From the NCBI GenBank assembly GCA_002413395.1, contig DHWX01000067.1:1-60808 (forward strand): 60,808 nucleotides of DNA. The letters are read 5' to 3'. The notes under the pieces were generated by a model. That model was not told where the DNA came from. It was given only the letters and a program-made list of their open reading frames with translations, and did not search any database. The position numbers and the translations under genes are program-made. Position 1 is the stretch's first letter. Each line of letters opens with the position of its first letter. Below are positions 27,294 to 35,473 of this stretch, in pieces. Source of the stretch: Polaromonas sp. UBA5171 (GTDB lineage Bacteria > Pseudomonadota > Gammaproteobacteria > Burkholderiales > Burkholderiaceae_C).

Positions 27294-28693
27294 AGCACGC
27301 CATTAAACACATTCACTTCATTGGGCTGGGCGGTGCTGGCATGTCAGGCATTGCCGAAGTCTTGCACAACCTCGGTTACGTCATTTCGGGGTCCGACCTG
27401 TCGGACAGCTCGACGCTGCAGCGCCTGGCCAGGTTCGGCATCAAGACCTTTGTCGGGCATGCAGCCAGCAACCTGGCTTTGGTCGATGCAGTGGTAACGT
27501 CAACAGCCGTGCAGGCGGACAACCCTGAAGTGCTTGCGGCGCGCGAAAAGCGCATTCCTGTGGTGCCGCGTGCCTTGATGCTGGCCGAGTTGATGCGCCT
27601 GAAACAAGGTATCGCCATTGCCGGTACCCATGGCAAAACCACCACCACCAGCCTGGTGGCCAGTGTGCTGGCCGAAGGCGGCCTGGACCCGACGTTTGTG
27701 ATCGGTGGCCGGCTCAACAGCGCCGGTGCCAACGCCAAGCTCGGTTCGGGGGATTACATCGTCGTGGAAGCCGACGAATCGGACGCTTCGTTCCTGAATC
27801 TGTCGCCCGTGATGGCGGTGGTCACCAATATCGATGCCGACCACATGGAGACCTATGGGCATGACTTTGGTAATCTGAAAAAGGCCTTTGTCGATTTTCT
27901 TCACCGCATGCCTTTCTATGGCACGGCGATCCTGTGCATCGATGACCCGGCCGTGCGGGACATCGTGCCGCAAGTCTCCTGCCCCATCACGAGTTACGGT
28001 TTTGGCGAAGAGGCACAGGTGCGCGCGGTCAATGTGCGGGCTGTGGGTGCCCAAATGCATTTCACCGCGCAGCGGCGCAACGGCGTCACGCTGCCGGACC
28101 TGGACGTTGTGCTCAACCTCGCGGGCGAGCACAACGTGCTCAATGCCTTGTCGGCCATTGCGGTGGCGGTGGAACTCAATGTGCCAGACGCAGCCGTGCA
28201 GAAAGCGCTGGCTGAATTCAAGGGCGTGGGTCGGCGCTTCCAGAGTTATGGGGACCTGCCTGCAAAAGACGGGGGGCACTTCACCGTGATCGAAGACTAC
28301 GGCCACCACCCCGTCGAAATGGCCGCCACACTGGCTGCCGCGCGCGGCGCTTTCCCCGGCAGGCGGCTGGTGCTGGCGTTCCAGCCGCACCGCTACACCC
28401 GCACGCGCGATTGCTTCGAAGATTTCATCAAGGTCATGAGCCAGGCTGATGCCGTGCTGCTGGCCGAGGTCTATGCCGCTGGCGAGATTCCCATTGTGGC
28501 GGCAGATGGCCGCACCCTGGCCCGCGCCTTGCGCGTGGCGGGAAAGGTGGAGCCGGTCTTTGTGGGCGACATTGATGCCATGCCGCAAGCGATTCTGGAC
28601 AACGCGCGCGCTGGTGATGTGGTCATGTGCATGGGCGCCGGCTCCATCGGGCAGGTGCCCGGAAAGCTGCTGGAAATGAAAGGCGCGCAGTGA
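27290..28693 (+). CDS. murC: UDP-MurNAc:L-alanine ligase MurC
   Basis: Commits UDP-MurNAc to peptide stem synthesis by adding L-alanine. The 467-residue cytoplasmic protein begins MKHAIKHIHFIGLGGAGMSG with its nucleotide-binding N-terminal fold, has the P-loop GTHGKTTTTSLV near residue 112, EADESDASFL, NIDADHMETYG and the C-terminal EDYGHHPVEMAATL and FQPHRYTRT motifs. The ATG at 27290 overlaps the murG stop by 4 bases. The downstream ddlB start overlaps its stop as GTGA. Confidence 0.97.
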   Translation: MKHAIKHIHFIGLGGAGMSGIAEVLHNLGYVISGSDLSDSSTLQRLARFGIKTFVGHAASNLALVDAVVTSTAVQADNPEVLAAREKRIPVVPRALMLAELMRLKQGIAIAGTHGKTTTTSLVASVLAEGGLDPTFVIGGRLNSAGANAKLGSGDYIVVEADESDASFLNLSPVMAVVTNIDADHMETYGHDFGNLKKAFVDFLHRMPFYGTAILCIDDPAVRDIVPQVSCPITSYGFGEEAQVRAVNVRAVGAQMHFTAQRRNGVTLPDLDVVLNLAGEHNVLNALSAIAVAVELNVPDAAVQKALAEFKGVGRRFQSYGDLPAKDGGHFTVIEDYGHHPVEMAATLAAARGAFPGRRLVLAFQPHRYTRTRDCFEDFIKVMSQADAVLLAEVYAAGEIPIVAADGRTLARALRVAGKVEPVFVGDIDAMPQAILDNARAGDVVMCMGAGSIGQVPGKLLEMKGAQ

Positions 28694-29772
28694 ATAGCAA
28701 AGCACTCATCGCATCGACTGCGGGCTCGATCGAACGCTGCGCAGGGCTGCCCCAAGCAAGTTCAGCTGGCAACGCATTACACGAAATGAAAAGCGTGGGG
28801 GCCACATTCGGAAAAGTGGCTGTTCTTATGGGCGGGCTGTCCGCCGAGCGTGAGATTTCGCTGATGTCAGGCCAAGGCGTCCTGCAGGCATTGTGCTCGC
28901 GCGGCGTGGATGCCCACGCGTTTGATCCCGCTGAACGCGACATCAGTGAGGTGAAAAAAAACGGGTTTGCGCGCTGCTTTATTGCGCTGCATGGCCGCTT
29001 TGGCGAAGACGGCACCGTGCAGGGCGCGCTGGAGCTTCTGGGCATTCCCTACACGGGTTCCGGCGTCATGGCTTCGAGCATGGCGATTGACAAAGTCATG
29101 ACCAAGCGCGTGATGTTCGCAGAGGGCTTGCCCACCCCTGGTTATGTGTTGCTCCAGCGGGATGCGCGGGGTGCTTATGGCGGCGCCGACATCAACGCCA
29201 TCCCCGACCAGCTTGGCTTGCCGCTGATTGTCAAGCCGTCACGGGAAGGCTCGTCTCTTGGCTTGACGAAAGTGACCGACAGGGCCGGCTTGGCCGAGGC
29301 CATCGCGCTGGCGGCCAGGCTGGATGCGGACATTCTGTGCGAGCAGTTCATCGCTGGGGACGAAGTGACCTGTCCGGTGCTTGGAACCGGCGCCGCAGCG
29401 CGGGCCCTGCCAGTGATCCGCATCGTGGCACCCGATGGCAATTACGACTACCAGAACAAGTATTTCACCAATACCACGCAGTACCTGGTGCCCTGCGGAC
29501 TCCCGGATGGGGAAGAGGTGGTTATCCAGCAATTGGTGCTGCAGGCTTACCGCACCCTCAACTGCCGTGGCTGGGCACGCGCCGACGTGATGATTGACCA
29601 GCGCACGCGCAAGCCCTATCTGCTTGAAATCAACACCTCGCCTGGCATGACGGGGCATTCCCTGGTTCCGATGTCCGCGCGGGCGGCTGGCATTTCGTAT
29701 GAAGACCTTTGCCTTGAGGTGCTCAAGACCGCCGCGCTCGACTATCAAACGCCAAAGGGAGCCGCCCCTTGA
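28690..29772 (+). CDS. ddlB: D-alanine--D-alanine ligase with repeat-derived N-terminus
   Basis: Makes D-Ala-D-Ala for MurF. The ATP-grasp core starts near residue 38 (GKVAVLMGGLSAEREISLMSG) and shows ALHGRFGEDG, the YTGSGVMASSMAIDK segment, VKPSREGSSLGLTKV and the C-terminal LLEINTSPGMTGHSLVP. From the GTG at 28690 (overlapping the murC stop) the protein is 360 residues, 30-40 more than usual; residues about 20-37 come from copy 3 of the dispersed repeat. An in-frame ATG at 28786 inside the repeat would give a normal-length enzyme of 328 residues. Which start is used cannot be decided here. Confidence 0.94.
   Translation: MNSKALIASTAGSIERCAGLPQASSAGNALHEMKSVGATFGKVAVLMGGLSAEREISLMSGQGVLQALCSRGVDAHAFDPAERDISEVKKNGFARCFIALHGRFGEDGTVQGALELLGIPYTGSGVMASSMAIDKVMTKRVMFAEGLPTPGYVLLQRDARGAYGGADINAIPDQLGLPLIVKPSREGSSLGLTKVTDRAGLAEAIALAARLDADILCEQFIAGDEVTCPVLGTGAAARALPVIRIVAPDGNYDYQNKYFTNTTQYLVPCGLPDGEEVVIQQLVLQAYRTLNCRGWARADVMIDQRTRKPYLLEINTSPGMTGHSLVPMSARAAGISYEDLCLEVLKTAALDYQTPKGAAP
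28750..28803 (+). repeat. GC-rich dispersed repeat, copy 3 (inside 5' end of ddlB)
   Basis: About 54 bases beginning CCCCAAGCAAGTTCAGC and ending AAGCGTGGGGGCC. Compared with copies 1 and 2 it lacks the central CCCCC/GGGGG palindrome, with about 12 bases missing, an exact multiple of three, so the ddlB frame is kept (LPQASSAGNALHEMKSVGA). Confidence 0.8.
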
Positions 29773-30584
29773 TCCGCGCCAAGCCACTGCCAAAGCGCCC
29801 GCCCCAGCCCTTGCCGCTGGACGTGGCGCTCATGAACACCCTGTCGATGGTTTTGGGTGGGGTGTTTGCGGCGATGCTGGTGGCGCTGGCCTTCGCCTGG
29901 CTGATGCGGCAGCCACTGTTCAACTTGAGTGCCATTGAGGTGCAGGGTGATCTGACGCATAACAATGCCGTCACCCTGCGCGCCAATGTGGCTCCCCGGC
30001 TGGCGGGCAATTTCTTCACGCTGGATATGGCGCGCGCGCGCGCAGCATTCGAAGCGGTACCGTGGGTTCGCAGGGCAGTGGTGCAGCGCGACTTTCCCGG
30101 CCGGCTGAAGGTGGTGCTGCAGGAACACCAAGCTGTCGCCTATTGGGGGGCGGAGGGTGATTCCAGGCTGGTCAACACCGATGGGGAAGTATTTGAGGCC
30201 AACCAGGGCGATGTGGATGCGGAAGACCTGCCGCTGCTGAATGGGCCACCGGGACAGGCTGCGCGAGTGCTGCAGCTTTACCAGATGCTCTCACCGATGT
30301 TTGAAGAGACTGGCGCCGGCCTGGAACAACTGAAGTTGACCGGCCAGGGCAGTTGGCGAGCCCGGCTCGACAGCGGCGCCGCGATTGAACTGGGACACGG
30401 CTCGCAGGACGAGATTCAGGCGCGCGTGCGCCGTTTCATTGCCACGCTGACACAGGTTGCCTCAAGGTACGGGAAAGACATCGAGTCCGCCGATCTGCGC
30501 TACGGCAATGGTTATGCGATCAAGCTCAGAGGCGTCACCACGGGAAACGCTGGTGATCAGAACGACGGGAAAATGAAAAGGTAA
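29769..30584 (+). CDS. ftsQ: Cell division protein FtsQ
   Basis: Bitopic divisome scaffold that bridges FtsA-side and periplasmic proteins. The 271-residue protein has a short basic, proline-rich cytoplasmic tail, one membrane helix (residues about 25-46), a POTRA domain starting FNLSAIEVQGDL and the beta domain with the PWVRRAVVQRDFPGRL and YWGAEGDSRLVNTDGEVF motifs. The start is a TTG at 29769 overlapping the ddlB stop by 4 bases; the next ATG (codon 22, in LMNTL) would delete the cytoplasmic tail. It is 4 bases from ftsA. Confidence 0.93.
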   Translation: MIRAKPLPKRPPQPLPLDVALMNTLSMVLGGVFAAMLVALAFAWLMRQPLFNLSAIEVQGDLTHNNAVTLRANVAPRLAGNFFTLDMARARAAFEAVPWVRRAVVQRDFPGRLKVVLQEHQAVAYWGAEGDSRLVNTDGEVFEANQGDVDAEDLPLLNGPPGQAARVLQLYQMLSPMFEETGAGLEQLKLTGQGSWRARLDSGAAIELGHGSQDEIQARVRRFIATLTQVASRYGKDIESADLRYGNGYAIKLRGVTTGNAGDQNDGKMKR

Positions 30585-30588
30585 TCAG

Positions 30589-31818
30589 ATGGCCAAAGAA
30601 TACAAGGACCTGGTGGTCGGACTGGACATAGGCACCAGCAAAGTCATGGCTGTGGTTGCCGAGGTCATGCCGGGGGGCGAGCTCAAGCTCGCGGGTCTCG
30701 GCATTGCGGCCAGCAATGGCCTCAAGCGCGGCGTTGTGGTCAATATTGAGGCGACCGTGCAAAGCATCCAGCAAGCCCTCAAGGAAGCCGAGCTGATGGC
30801 GGACTGCAAGATCGCCCGTGTCTATACCGGCATTACGGGAAGCCACATTCGCGGCATCAACTCCAGCGGCATGGTGGCGGTGAAAGACCGGGAAGTCACC
30901 CAGACTGACGTCGCCCGCGTCATCGAAACCGCCAAGGCCATCAACATCTCGACCGACCAGCGCCTGCTGCTGGTCGAACCGCAGGAGTTTGTGATTGACG
31001 GCCAGGATGTTCGCGAGCCCATCGGCATGAGCGGCATTCGGCTGGAAGCCAAGGTGCATATCGTCACCGGCGCACAAAGTGCCGCCGAAAACATCATCAA
31101 ATGCGTGCGGCGCTGTGGCCTTGAAGTGGATCAGCTGATGCTCAATCCGCTGGCTTCCAGCCTGTCGGTGCTGACGCAGGACGAGCAGGAGCTCGGCGTG
31201 GCACTGTTGGACATTGGCGCCGGCACCACCGATGTCGCCATCTTCACGGGCGGTGCGATTCGGCACACCGCGGTGATTCCGATCGCCGGTGACCTTATCA
31301 CCAGCGACATCGCGATGGCGCTGCGCACGCCCACCAAGGACGCCGAAGACATCAAGGTGGAAAGCGGCTATGCCAAGCAGTTGCTGGCCGACCCCGATAC
31401 GCAGGTGGAAGTGCCCGGGCTGGGTGACCGAGGTCCCCGCATGCTCAGCAAGCAGGCTCTGGCAGGCGTGATTGAGCCACGCATTGAAGAAATATTTTCA
31501 CTGGTCCAGCAGGTGATCCGCGAGTCGGGTTACGAAGAGGTGCTGTCTTCGGGCATCGTGATCACCGGCGGCAGTGCGGTGATGCCCGGCATGGTTGAGC
31601 TCGGCGAGGATATTTTCCTCAAACCCGTGCGGCGCGGCATCCCGCGCTACTCCAGCGCACTGTCTGACATGGTGGCTCAGGCTCGGGCCGCCACTGTGAT
31701 GGGGCTGCTTGAAGAAGCCCGTCTCGCACGTATCCGCGGCTACAAGGTGGCGCAAAAGGCGGGCAGCATGCACACCGCCTTCGGCCGGGTCAAAGACTGG
31801 TTTGTGGGGAATTTCTGA
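30589..31818 (+). CDS. ftsA: Cell division protein FtsA
   Basis: Actin-like ATPase that tethers FtsZ to the membrane. The 409-residue protein shows the phosphate-1 loop VVGLDIGTSKV, the 1C domain region around YTGITGSHIRGINSSG, the phosphate-2 loop LLDIGAGTTDVAIF and the ITGGSAVMPGM adenosine motif, and ends in an amphipathic, basic C-terminal helix (FGRVKDWFVGNF) for membrane binding. It follows ftsQ by 4 bases; the gap to ftsZ is 160 bases, so ftsZ may also have its own promoter. Confidence 0.97.
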   Translation: MAKEYKDLVVGLDIGTSKVMAVVAEVMPGGELKLAGLGIAASNGLKRGVVVNIEATVQSIQQALKEAELMADCKIARVYTGITGSHIRGINSSGMVAVKDREVTQTDVARVIETAKAINISTDQRLLLVEPQEFVIDGQDVREPIGMSGIRLEAKVHIVTGAQSAAENIIKCVRRCGLEVDQLMLNPLASSLSVLTQDEQELGVALLDIGAGTTDVAIFTGGAIRHTAVIPIAGDLITSDIAMALRTPTKDAEDIKVESGYAKQLLADPDTQVEVPGLGDRGPRMLSKQALAGVIEPRIEEIFSLVQQVIRESGYEEVLSSGIVITGGSAVMPGMVELGEDIFLKPVRRGIPRYSSALSDMVAQARAATVMGLLEEARLARIRGYKVAQKAGSMHTAFGRVKDWFVGNF

Positions 31819-31978
31819 TGAAAAATTTTTCCAATATTTTGAGTCCCGGCCCAATCGGCCGCCCCTCGCGTTATAGGCATTCTGGAGGAGCCGATCCGCC
31901 TGCGTGACGGGTCATGTCAAGCATAAAAACTCTTTCAAACTTTTTTGGCAACTGCAATTTACAGACTGGAGGCTCCCC

Positions 31979-33220
31979 ATGAGCATCGAAATGATTGAAA
32001 TCGAGGAATTCAACCAAGGCACGCAGATCAAGGTGATTGGTGTCGGCGGCGGTGGTGGCAACGCTGTCGGGCACATGATTGACTGCGGCGTGCAGGGCGT
32101 GGAATTTATCTGCGCCAACACCGACGCGCAGGCGCTCAGTCGCGGCAGCGCGCACAAGACCATTCAGTTGGGCAGCAGCGGTCTGGGCGCTGGCAGCAAG
32201 CCCGACAAGGGCCGGGATGCGGCTGAACTGGCGGTGGACGACATTCGCAGCGCGATTGCGGGGGCGCATATGCTATTCATCACCGCAGGCATGGGTGGCG
32301 GCACCGGTACCGGCGCTGCGCCGGTGATTGCCCGCGTGGCCAAGGAGATGGGTATTTTGACCGTCGGTGTGGTGACCAAGCCCTTCGAGTTTGAAGGCGG
32401 GCGTCGCATGGCCAATGCCGACCAGGGACTGGCCGAGCTTGAGGCCAACGTGGACTCGCTGATCGTCGTGCTCAATGAAAAGTTGCTGGAGGTGCTTGGC
32501 GATGACGTGACCCAGGACGACGCCTTTGCGCACGCCAACGACGTGCTGAAGAACGCAGTCGGCGGGATTGCCGAGATCATCAATGAGTACGGCAACGTCA
32601 ACGTAGACTTCGAAGACGTGCGTACCGTGATGGGGGAGCCAGGCAAAGCCATGATGGGCACGGCAGTGGCCAGTGGCCCCGACCGCGCCCGCATCGCGGC
32701 CGAACAGGCGGTCGCCTGTCCGCTGCTCGAAGGCATTGACCTGTCGGGTGCCAAAGGCGTGCTGGTGCTGGTGACTGCCGCCAAGGGTTCGCTCAAACTG
32801 AGCGAATCCAAGCTGGCGATGAACACCATCCGCGCTTATGCCTCGCCCGATGCGCATGTGATCTACGGTGCCGCGTATGACGACAAGCTGGGCGATGAAA
32901 TGCGTGTGACCGTGGTGGCCACGGGCCTGAGCCGCCAAGGCGTTCGTCGCAACGCACCACCGTTGCAGGTCTTGCGGACCGGCACCGACAACGTGCCGTT
33001 CAATGTGCCCACGCTCAACGCGGTGGCGGGCACTTCAGGTGCGCCGCAAGGCACCACGGGCTCCATGATGGGGTCTGCACAACCCGACTATGGCAACATG
33101 GCCGTGCCCAGTGTGTGGCGCACCAACCGTACCCAGGCCGCTGCCAAAGTGGATGCGTTGGCGTCAGGTGGCATGGATGACTTTGAGATCCCGGCCTTCC
33201 TGCGCAAGCAGGCTGACTGA
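31979..33220 (+). CDS. ftsZ: Cell division GTPase FtsZ
   Basis: Tubulin-like GTPase that forms the Z-ring. The 413-residue protein starts MSIEMIEIEEFNQG, has the glycine-rich IKVIGVGGGGGNAV, the tubulin signature GMGGGTGTGAAPVIA near residue 105, the T7 loop region NVDFEDVRTVM, a variable linker and the conserved tail DDFEIPAFLRKQ that binds FtsA and ZipA. GGAGG at 31969-31973 precedes the ATG, which fixes the start. It is the last gene of dcw here; lpxC, often next, is absent. The upstream 160 bases hold an AT-rich stretch that may include a promoter. Confidence 0.98.
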   Translation: MSIEMIEIEEFNQGTQIKVIGVGGGGGNAVGHMIDCGVQGVEFICANTDAQALSRGSAHKTIQLGSSGLGAGSKPDKGRDAAELAVDDIRSAIAGAHMLFITAGMGGGTGTGAAPVIARVAKEMGILTVGVVTKPFEFEGGRRMANADQGLAELEANVDSLIVVLNEKLLEVLGDDVTQDDAFAHANDVLKNAVGGIAEIINEYGNVNVDFEDVRTVMGEPGKAMMGTAVASGPDRARIAAEQAVACPLLEGIDLSGAKGVLVLVTAAKGSLKLSESKLAMNTIRAYASPDAHVIYGAAYDDKLGDEMRVTVVATGLSRQGVRRNAPPLQVLRTGTDNVPFNVPTLNAVAGTSGAPQGTTGSMMGSAQPDYGNMAVPSVWRTNRTQAAAKVDALASGGMDDFEIPAFLRKQAD

Positions 33221-33234
33221 TCCTCTGTCTGCGT

Positions 33235-33257
33235 CCCTCTCCCTCCAGGAGAGAGGG
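33235..33257 (+). terminator. Possible hairpin after ftsZ
   Basis: CCCTCTC at 33235-33241 can pair with GAGAGGG at 33251-33257 around a 9-base loop, starting 14 bases after the ftsZ stop. No T-run follows, so if it ends transcription it is not a classical intrinsic terminator. Confidence 0.3.
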
Positions 33258-33269
33258 CCTGGCCTGCTG

Positions 33270-33578
33270 TCAATCGCTGTGGGCCTTAGCGCCGTCTTCT
33301 CCCGGAGGCAGAGAGGAGCCTAGGGATTTTCGGTCATCGGTAATCAGTTGGAGGCATGCAGGGCAAAAACACGAAGCCAGTTTAGGGTCGATTCCCTTGC
33401 CCGTCATGGCGGGCAAGAACAGCGATAAGGGCTGGTGCGTCGCGGAAGGAACCGGCATGATATGAGGCAGCTGCGTACACCAGCATTCAACATCTCCCGC
33501 CACATTGCCGCAACGAAAGCCAACGCCACAGCGCGGACACACCGATGAGTTGGGCAATTTTGCCGCAGGCAAATTCAT
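33270..33578 (-). CDS. Cysteine-rich CWC family protein
   Basis: A 102-residue protein with CPRCGVGFRCG followed about 20 residues later by the CWC triplet, the signature of the cysteine-rich CWC family, and a later CFCPACLQ pair near residue 70. Together these cysteines could bind zinc, but no function is known. The start lies 12 bases after the ilvA stop on the same strand, so it is probably the second gene of an ilvA operon. The tail after residue 80 is low-complexity. Confidence 0.75.
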   Translation of the reverse strand: MNLPAAKLPNSSVCPRCGVGFRCGNVAGDVECWCTQLPHIMPVPSATHQPLSLFLPAMTGKGIDPKLASCFCPACLQLITDDRKSLGSSLPPGEDGAKAHSD

Positions 33579-33590
33579 GGTGACGTCGGC

Positions 33591-35213
33591 TCAGGTTTGC
33601 AAAAACAGCCGGTACACCGGGTTGTCGGTCTCTTCCACATGAGGGTAGCCGAGCGTGTCCAGAAATTCCTTGAAGGCCTTGTTGTCGGCCTTGGGTACCT
33701 GCAGGCCGACCAGAATGCGGCCGTAGTCGGCGCCCTGGTTGCGGTAGTGGAACAGGGAGATGTTCCAGCCCGGGCGCATGCTGGACAAAAACTTCAACAG
33801 CGCGCCCGGCCGCTCGGGAAAGACAAAGCGCAACAGGCGCTCATCTTTTGACAGCATGCTGTGCCCGCCCACCATGTGGCGGATGTGTTCCTTGGCCAGT
33901 TCGTCATGGGTCAGGTCAAGCGCCCTGAAGCCGTGGCGACTGAAGTAGGCGGCAATCTTGCTGCTCTCGCCCTTGGTTGAGGTAGTCAGGCCGACAAAGA
34001 CATGGGCCATCGCCTGGTCGTTAATACGGTAGTTGAACTCGGTCACGTTGCGCGGCCCGCCCGGCAGTTTGCCAATCAGTTCGCACAAATGCCGGAAGCT
34101 GCCGCGCTCTTCTGGGATCGTTACGGCAAACAACGCTTCGCGTTCCTCGCCGACTTCGGCGCGTTCGGCGACAAAGCGCAGGCGGTCGAAGTTCATGTTG
34201 GCGCCGCACAAAATCGCGACATAGGTTTCGCCTTTGGTTTTGTGCGTGGCGACGTACTGTTTGATGGCGGCCACGGCCAGTGCACCGGCGGGCTCGACAA
34301 TGCTGCGGGTATCGACAAACACATCCTTGATGGCGGCACAGACCGCGTCGGTATCGACGGTGATGTACTCGTCCACCAGTTTGTGGCTGATGCGAAAGGT
34401 TTCCTCGCCTACCAGCTTGACTGCCGTGCCGTCGGAAAACAGGCCCACGTCGGGGAGTGCGACGCGCTTTTTCGCCTTGACGGACTGGATCATGGCGTCG
34501 GAGTCGTTCATCTGCACGCCAATGACCTTGATCTCGGGCCGCACTGCCTTGATGTAGTTGGCCACGCCTGCAATCAGCCCACCGCCGCCAATGGCGACAA
34601 ACACCGCGTCCAGGCGGCGCGAGCCCAGGGTTTGCAACTGCCGCAGGATTTCCATGGCAATCGTGCCCTGGCCGGCAATCACGTCCGGGTCGTCAAACGG
34701 ATGCACAAAAGTCAGGCCCTGTTTTTTTTCCAGCATCACCGAGTGGACGTAGGCGTCCGAATAACTGTCGCCGTGCAGCACGACCTCGGCGCCCCAGGCT
34801 TTTACCGCATCAATTTTGAGTTGCGGCGTGGTCGTCGGCATGACCACCACGGCCCGGGTGCCAAGCTTTTGCGCGCTCAACGCCACGCCTTGCGCATGGT
34901 TGCCGGCCGAGGCGCAAATCACGCCCTTTTTGAGCTGGGCCGGGCTCAGGTGCGCCATCTTGTTGTAGGCGCCGCGCAGCTTGAAGCTGAACACCGGCTG
35001 CTGGTCTTCGCGCTTGAGCAGCACCGCGTTGTTCAGGCGCTGGCTCAGGATCTTGGCCGGCTCCAGGCTGGACTCCACCGCAACATCATAAACACGGGCA
35101 GTCAGGATCTTTTTCAGGTAGTCAGCGGGCTGGAGCCCCTTTTTGGATGGCTTTCCGGAAGCGCGGGTGTTTCGCGATGCAGGACGGGCGGCAGGTTTGG
35201 TGTTGGAGGGCAT
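33591..35213 (-). CDS. ilvA: Threonine ammonia-lyase (threonine dehydratase), biosynthetic
   Basis: PLP enzyme that deaminates threonine to 2-oxobutanoate, the first step of isoleucine synthesis. The 540-residue protein has a Lys/Arg/Pro-rich N-terminal extension of about 30 residues, the PLP lysine at residue 78 in FSFKLRGAYNKM, the glycine-rich VAIGGGGLIAGVA and two C-terminal ACT-like regulatory domains (LFAVTIPEERGSF and LRFVFPERPGALLKF) through which isoleucine feedback inhibition acts in the family. The ATG at 35213 is preferred to a TTG four codons earlier. A possible own promoter has TATGAT on the minus strand at 35237-35232. Confidence 0.94.
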   Translation of the reverse strand: MPSNTKPAARPASRNTRASGKPSKKGLQPADYLKKILTARVYDVAVESSLEPAKILSQRLNNAVLLKREDQQPVFSFKLRGAYNKMAHLSPAQLKKGVICASAGNHAQGVALSAQKLGTRAVVVMPTTTPQLKIDAVKAWGAEVVLHGDSYSDAYVHSVMLEKKQGLTFVHPFDDPDVIAGQGTIAMEILRQLQTLGSRRLDAVFVAIGGGGLIAGVANYIKAVRPEIKVIGVQMNDSDAMIQSVKAKKRVALPDVGLFSDGTAVKLVGEETFRISHKLVDEYITVDTDAVCAAIKDVFVDTRSIVEPAGALAVAAIKQYVATHKTKGETYVAILCGANMNFDRLRFVAERAEVGEEREALFAVTIPEERGSFRHLCELIGKLPGGPRNVTEFNYRINDQAMAHVFVGLTTSTKGESSKIAAYFSRHGFRALDLTHDELAKEHIRHMVGGHSMLSKDERLLRFVFPERPGALLKFLSSMRPGWNISLFHYRNQGADYGRILVGLQVPKADNKAFKEFLDTLGYPHVEETDNPVYRLFLQT

Positions 35214-35255
35214 GGTTTTTCGCAACTTGACATCATAGTGGGCCAGACAGGCCCA

Positions 35256-35288
35256 AGAAAAAAGGCCCAGACCTTACGGTCTGGGCCT
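35256..35288 (-). terminator. Intrinsic terminator between leader RNA and ilvA
   Basis: Perfect 11-bp stem: AGGCCCAGACC at 35263-35273 with its complement at 35278-35288 and a 4-base loop. On the minus strand the stem is followed by TTTTTTCTT (35262-35254), so it terminates minus-strand transcription coming from 35370 and would reduce reading into ilvA. Confidence 0.85.
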
Positions 35289-35370
35289 GTAAATCCACCC
35301 TTTGGGAGATGGAGGAGACAAGCGGTGCAAAAATACGTTGAGATGACCGGGAAATCCGTATTGATGCGAT
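35256..35370 (-). ncRNA. Candidate small RNA or attenuator leader upstream of ilvA
   Basis: A self-contained minus-strand transcription unit of about 115 nt: promoter at 35405-35377, likely start near 35370, intrinsic terminator at 35288-35256. No open frame with a proper start lies between them. The RNA would carry CUCCUCC (plus-strand GGAGGAG around 35311-35317), complementary to Shine-Dalgarno sequences, in a region free of strong hairpins. It may be a free small RNA or the prematurely ended leader of ilvA, which starts about 43 bases beyond the terminator. Confidence 0.5.
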
Positions 35371-35376
35371 GATTCC

Positions 35377-35405
35377 AGTATACGAGTTATTGTTGCGTCG
35401 CACAA
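35377..35405 (-). promoter_or_regulatory. Sigma-70 promoter of the ilvA-upstream RNA
   Basis: On the minus strand TTGTGC at 35405-35400 and TATACT at 35382-35377 are separated by exactly 17 bases. The start point would be near 35370. It lies in the gap between ilvA and the divergent OsmC-like gene. Confidence 0.6.
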
Positions 35406-35473
35406 TAACTTGTGAGAGAAAACTCACATTTCGTCGCTTGGGTTATAAATGTTTGGCATAAGGAATGACGTTT

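Noticed and set aside
34002..35372. Plus-strand open frame of 456 codons opposite ilvA
   Set aside because: ilvA on the minus strand has full PLP and ACT motifs; the opposite frame is rich in His, Arg and Gln as expected from an antisense shadow.
35311..35372. A 15-codon plus-strand ORF after GGAGGAGA near 35311-35318
   Set aside because: It starts with GTG and looks like a chance frame; the same DNA is better explained by the minus-strand RNA with promoter and terminator.
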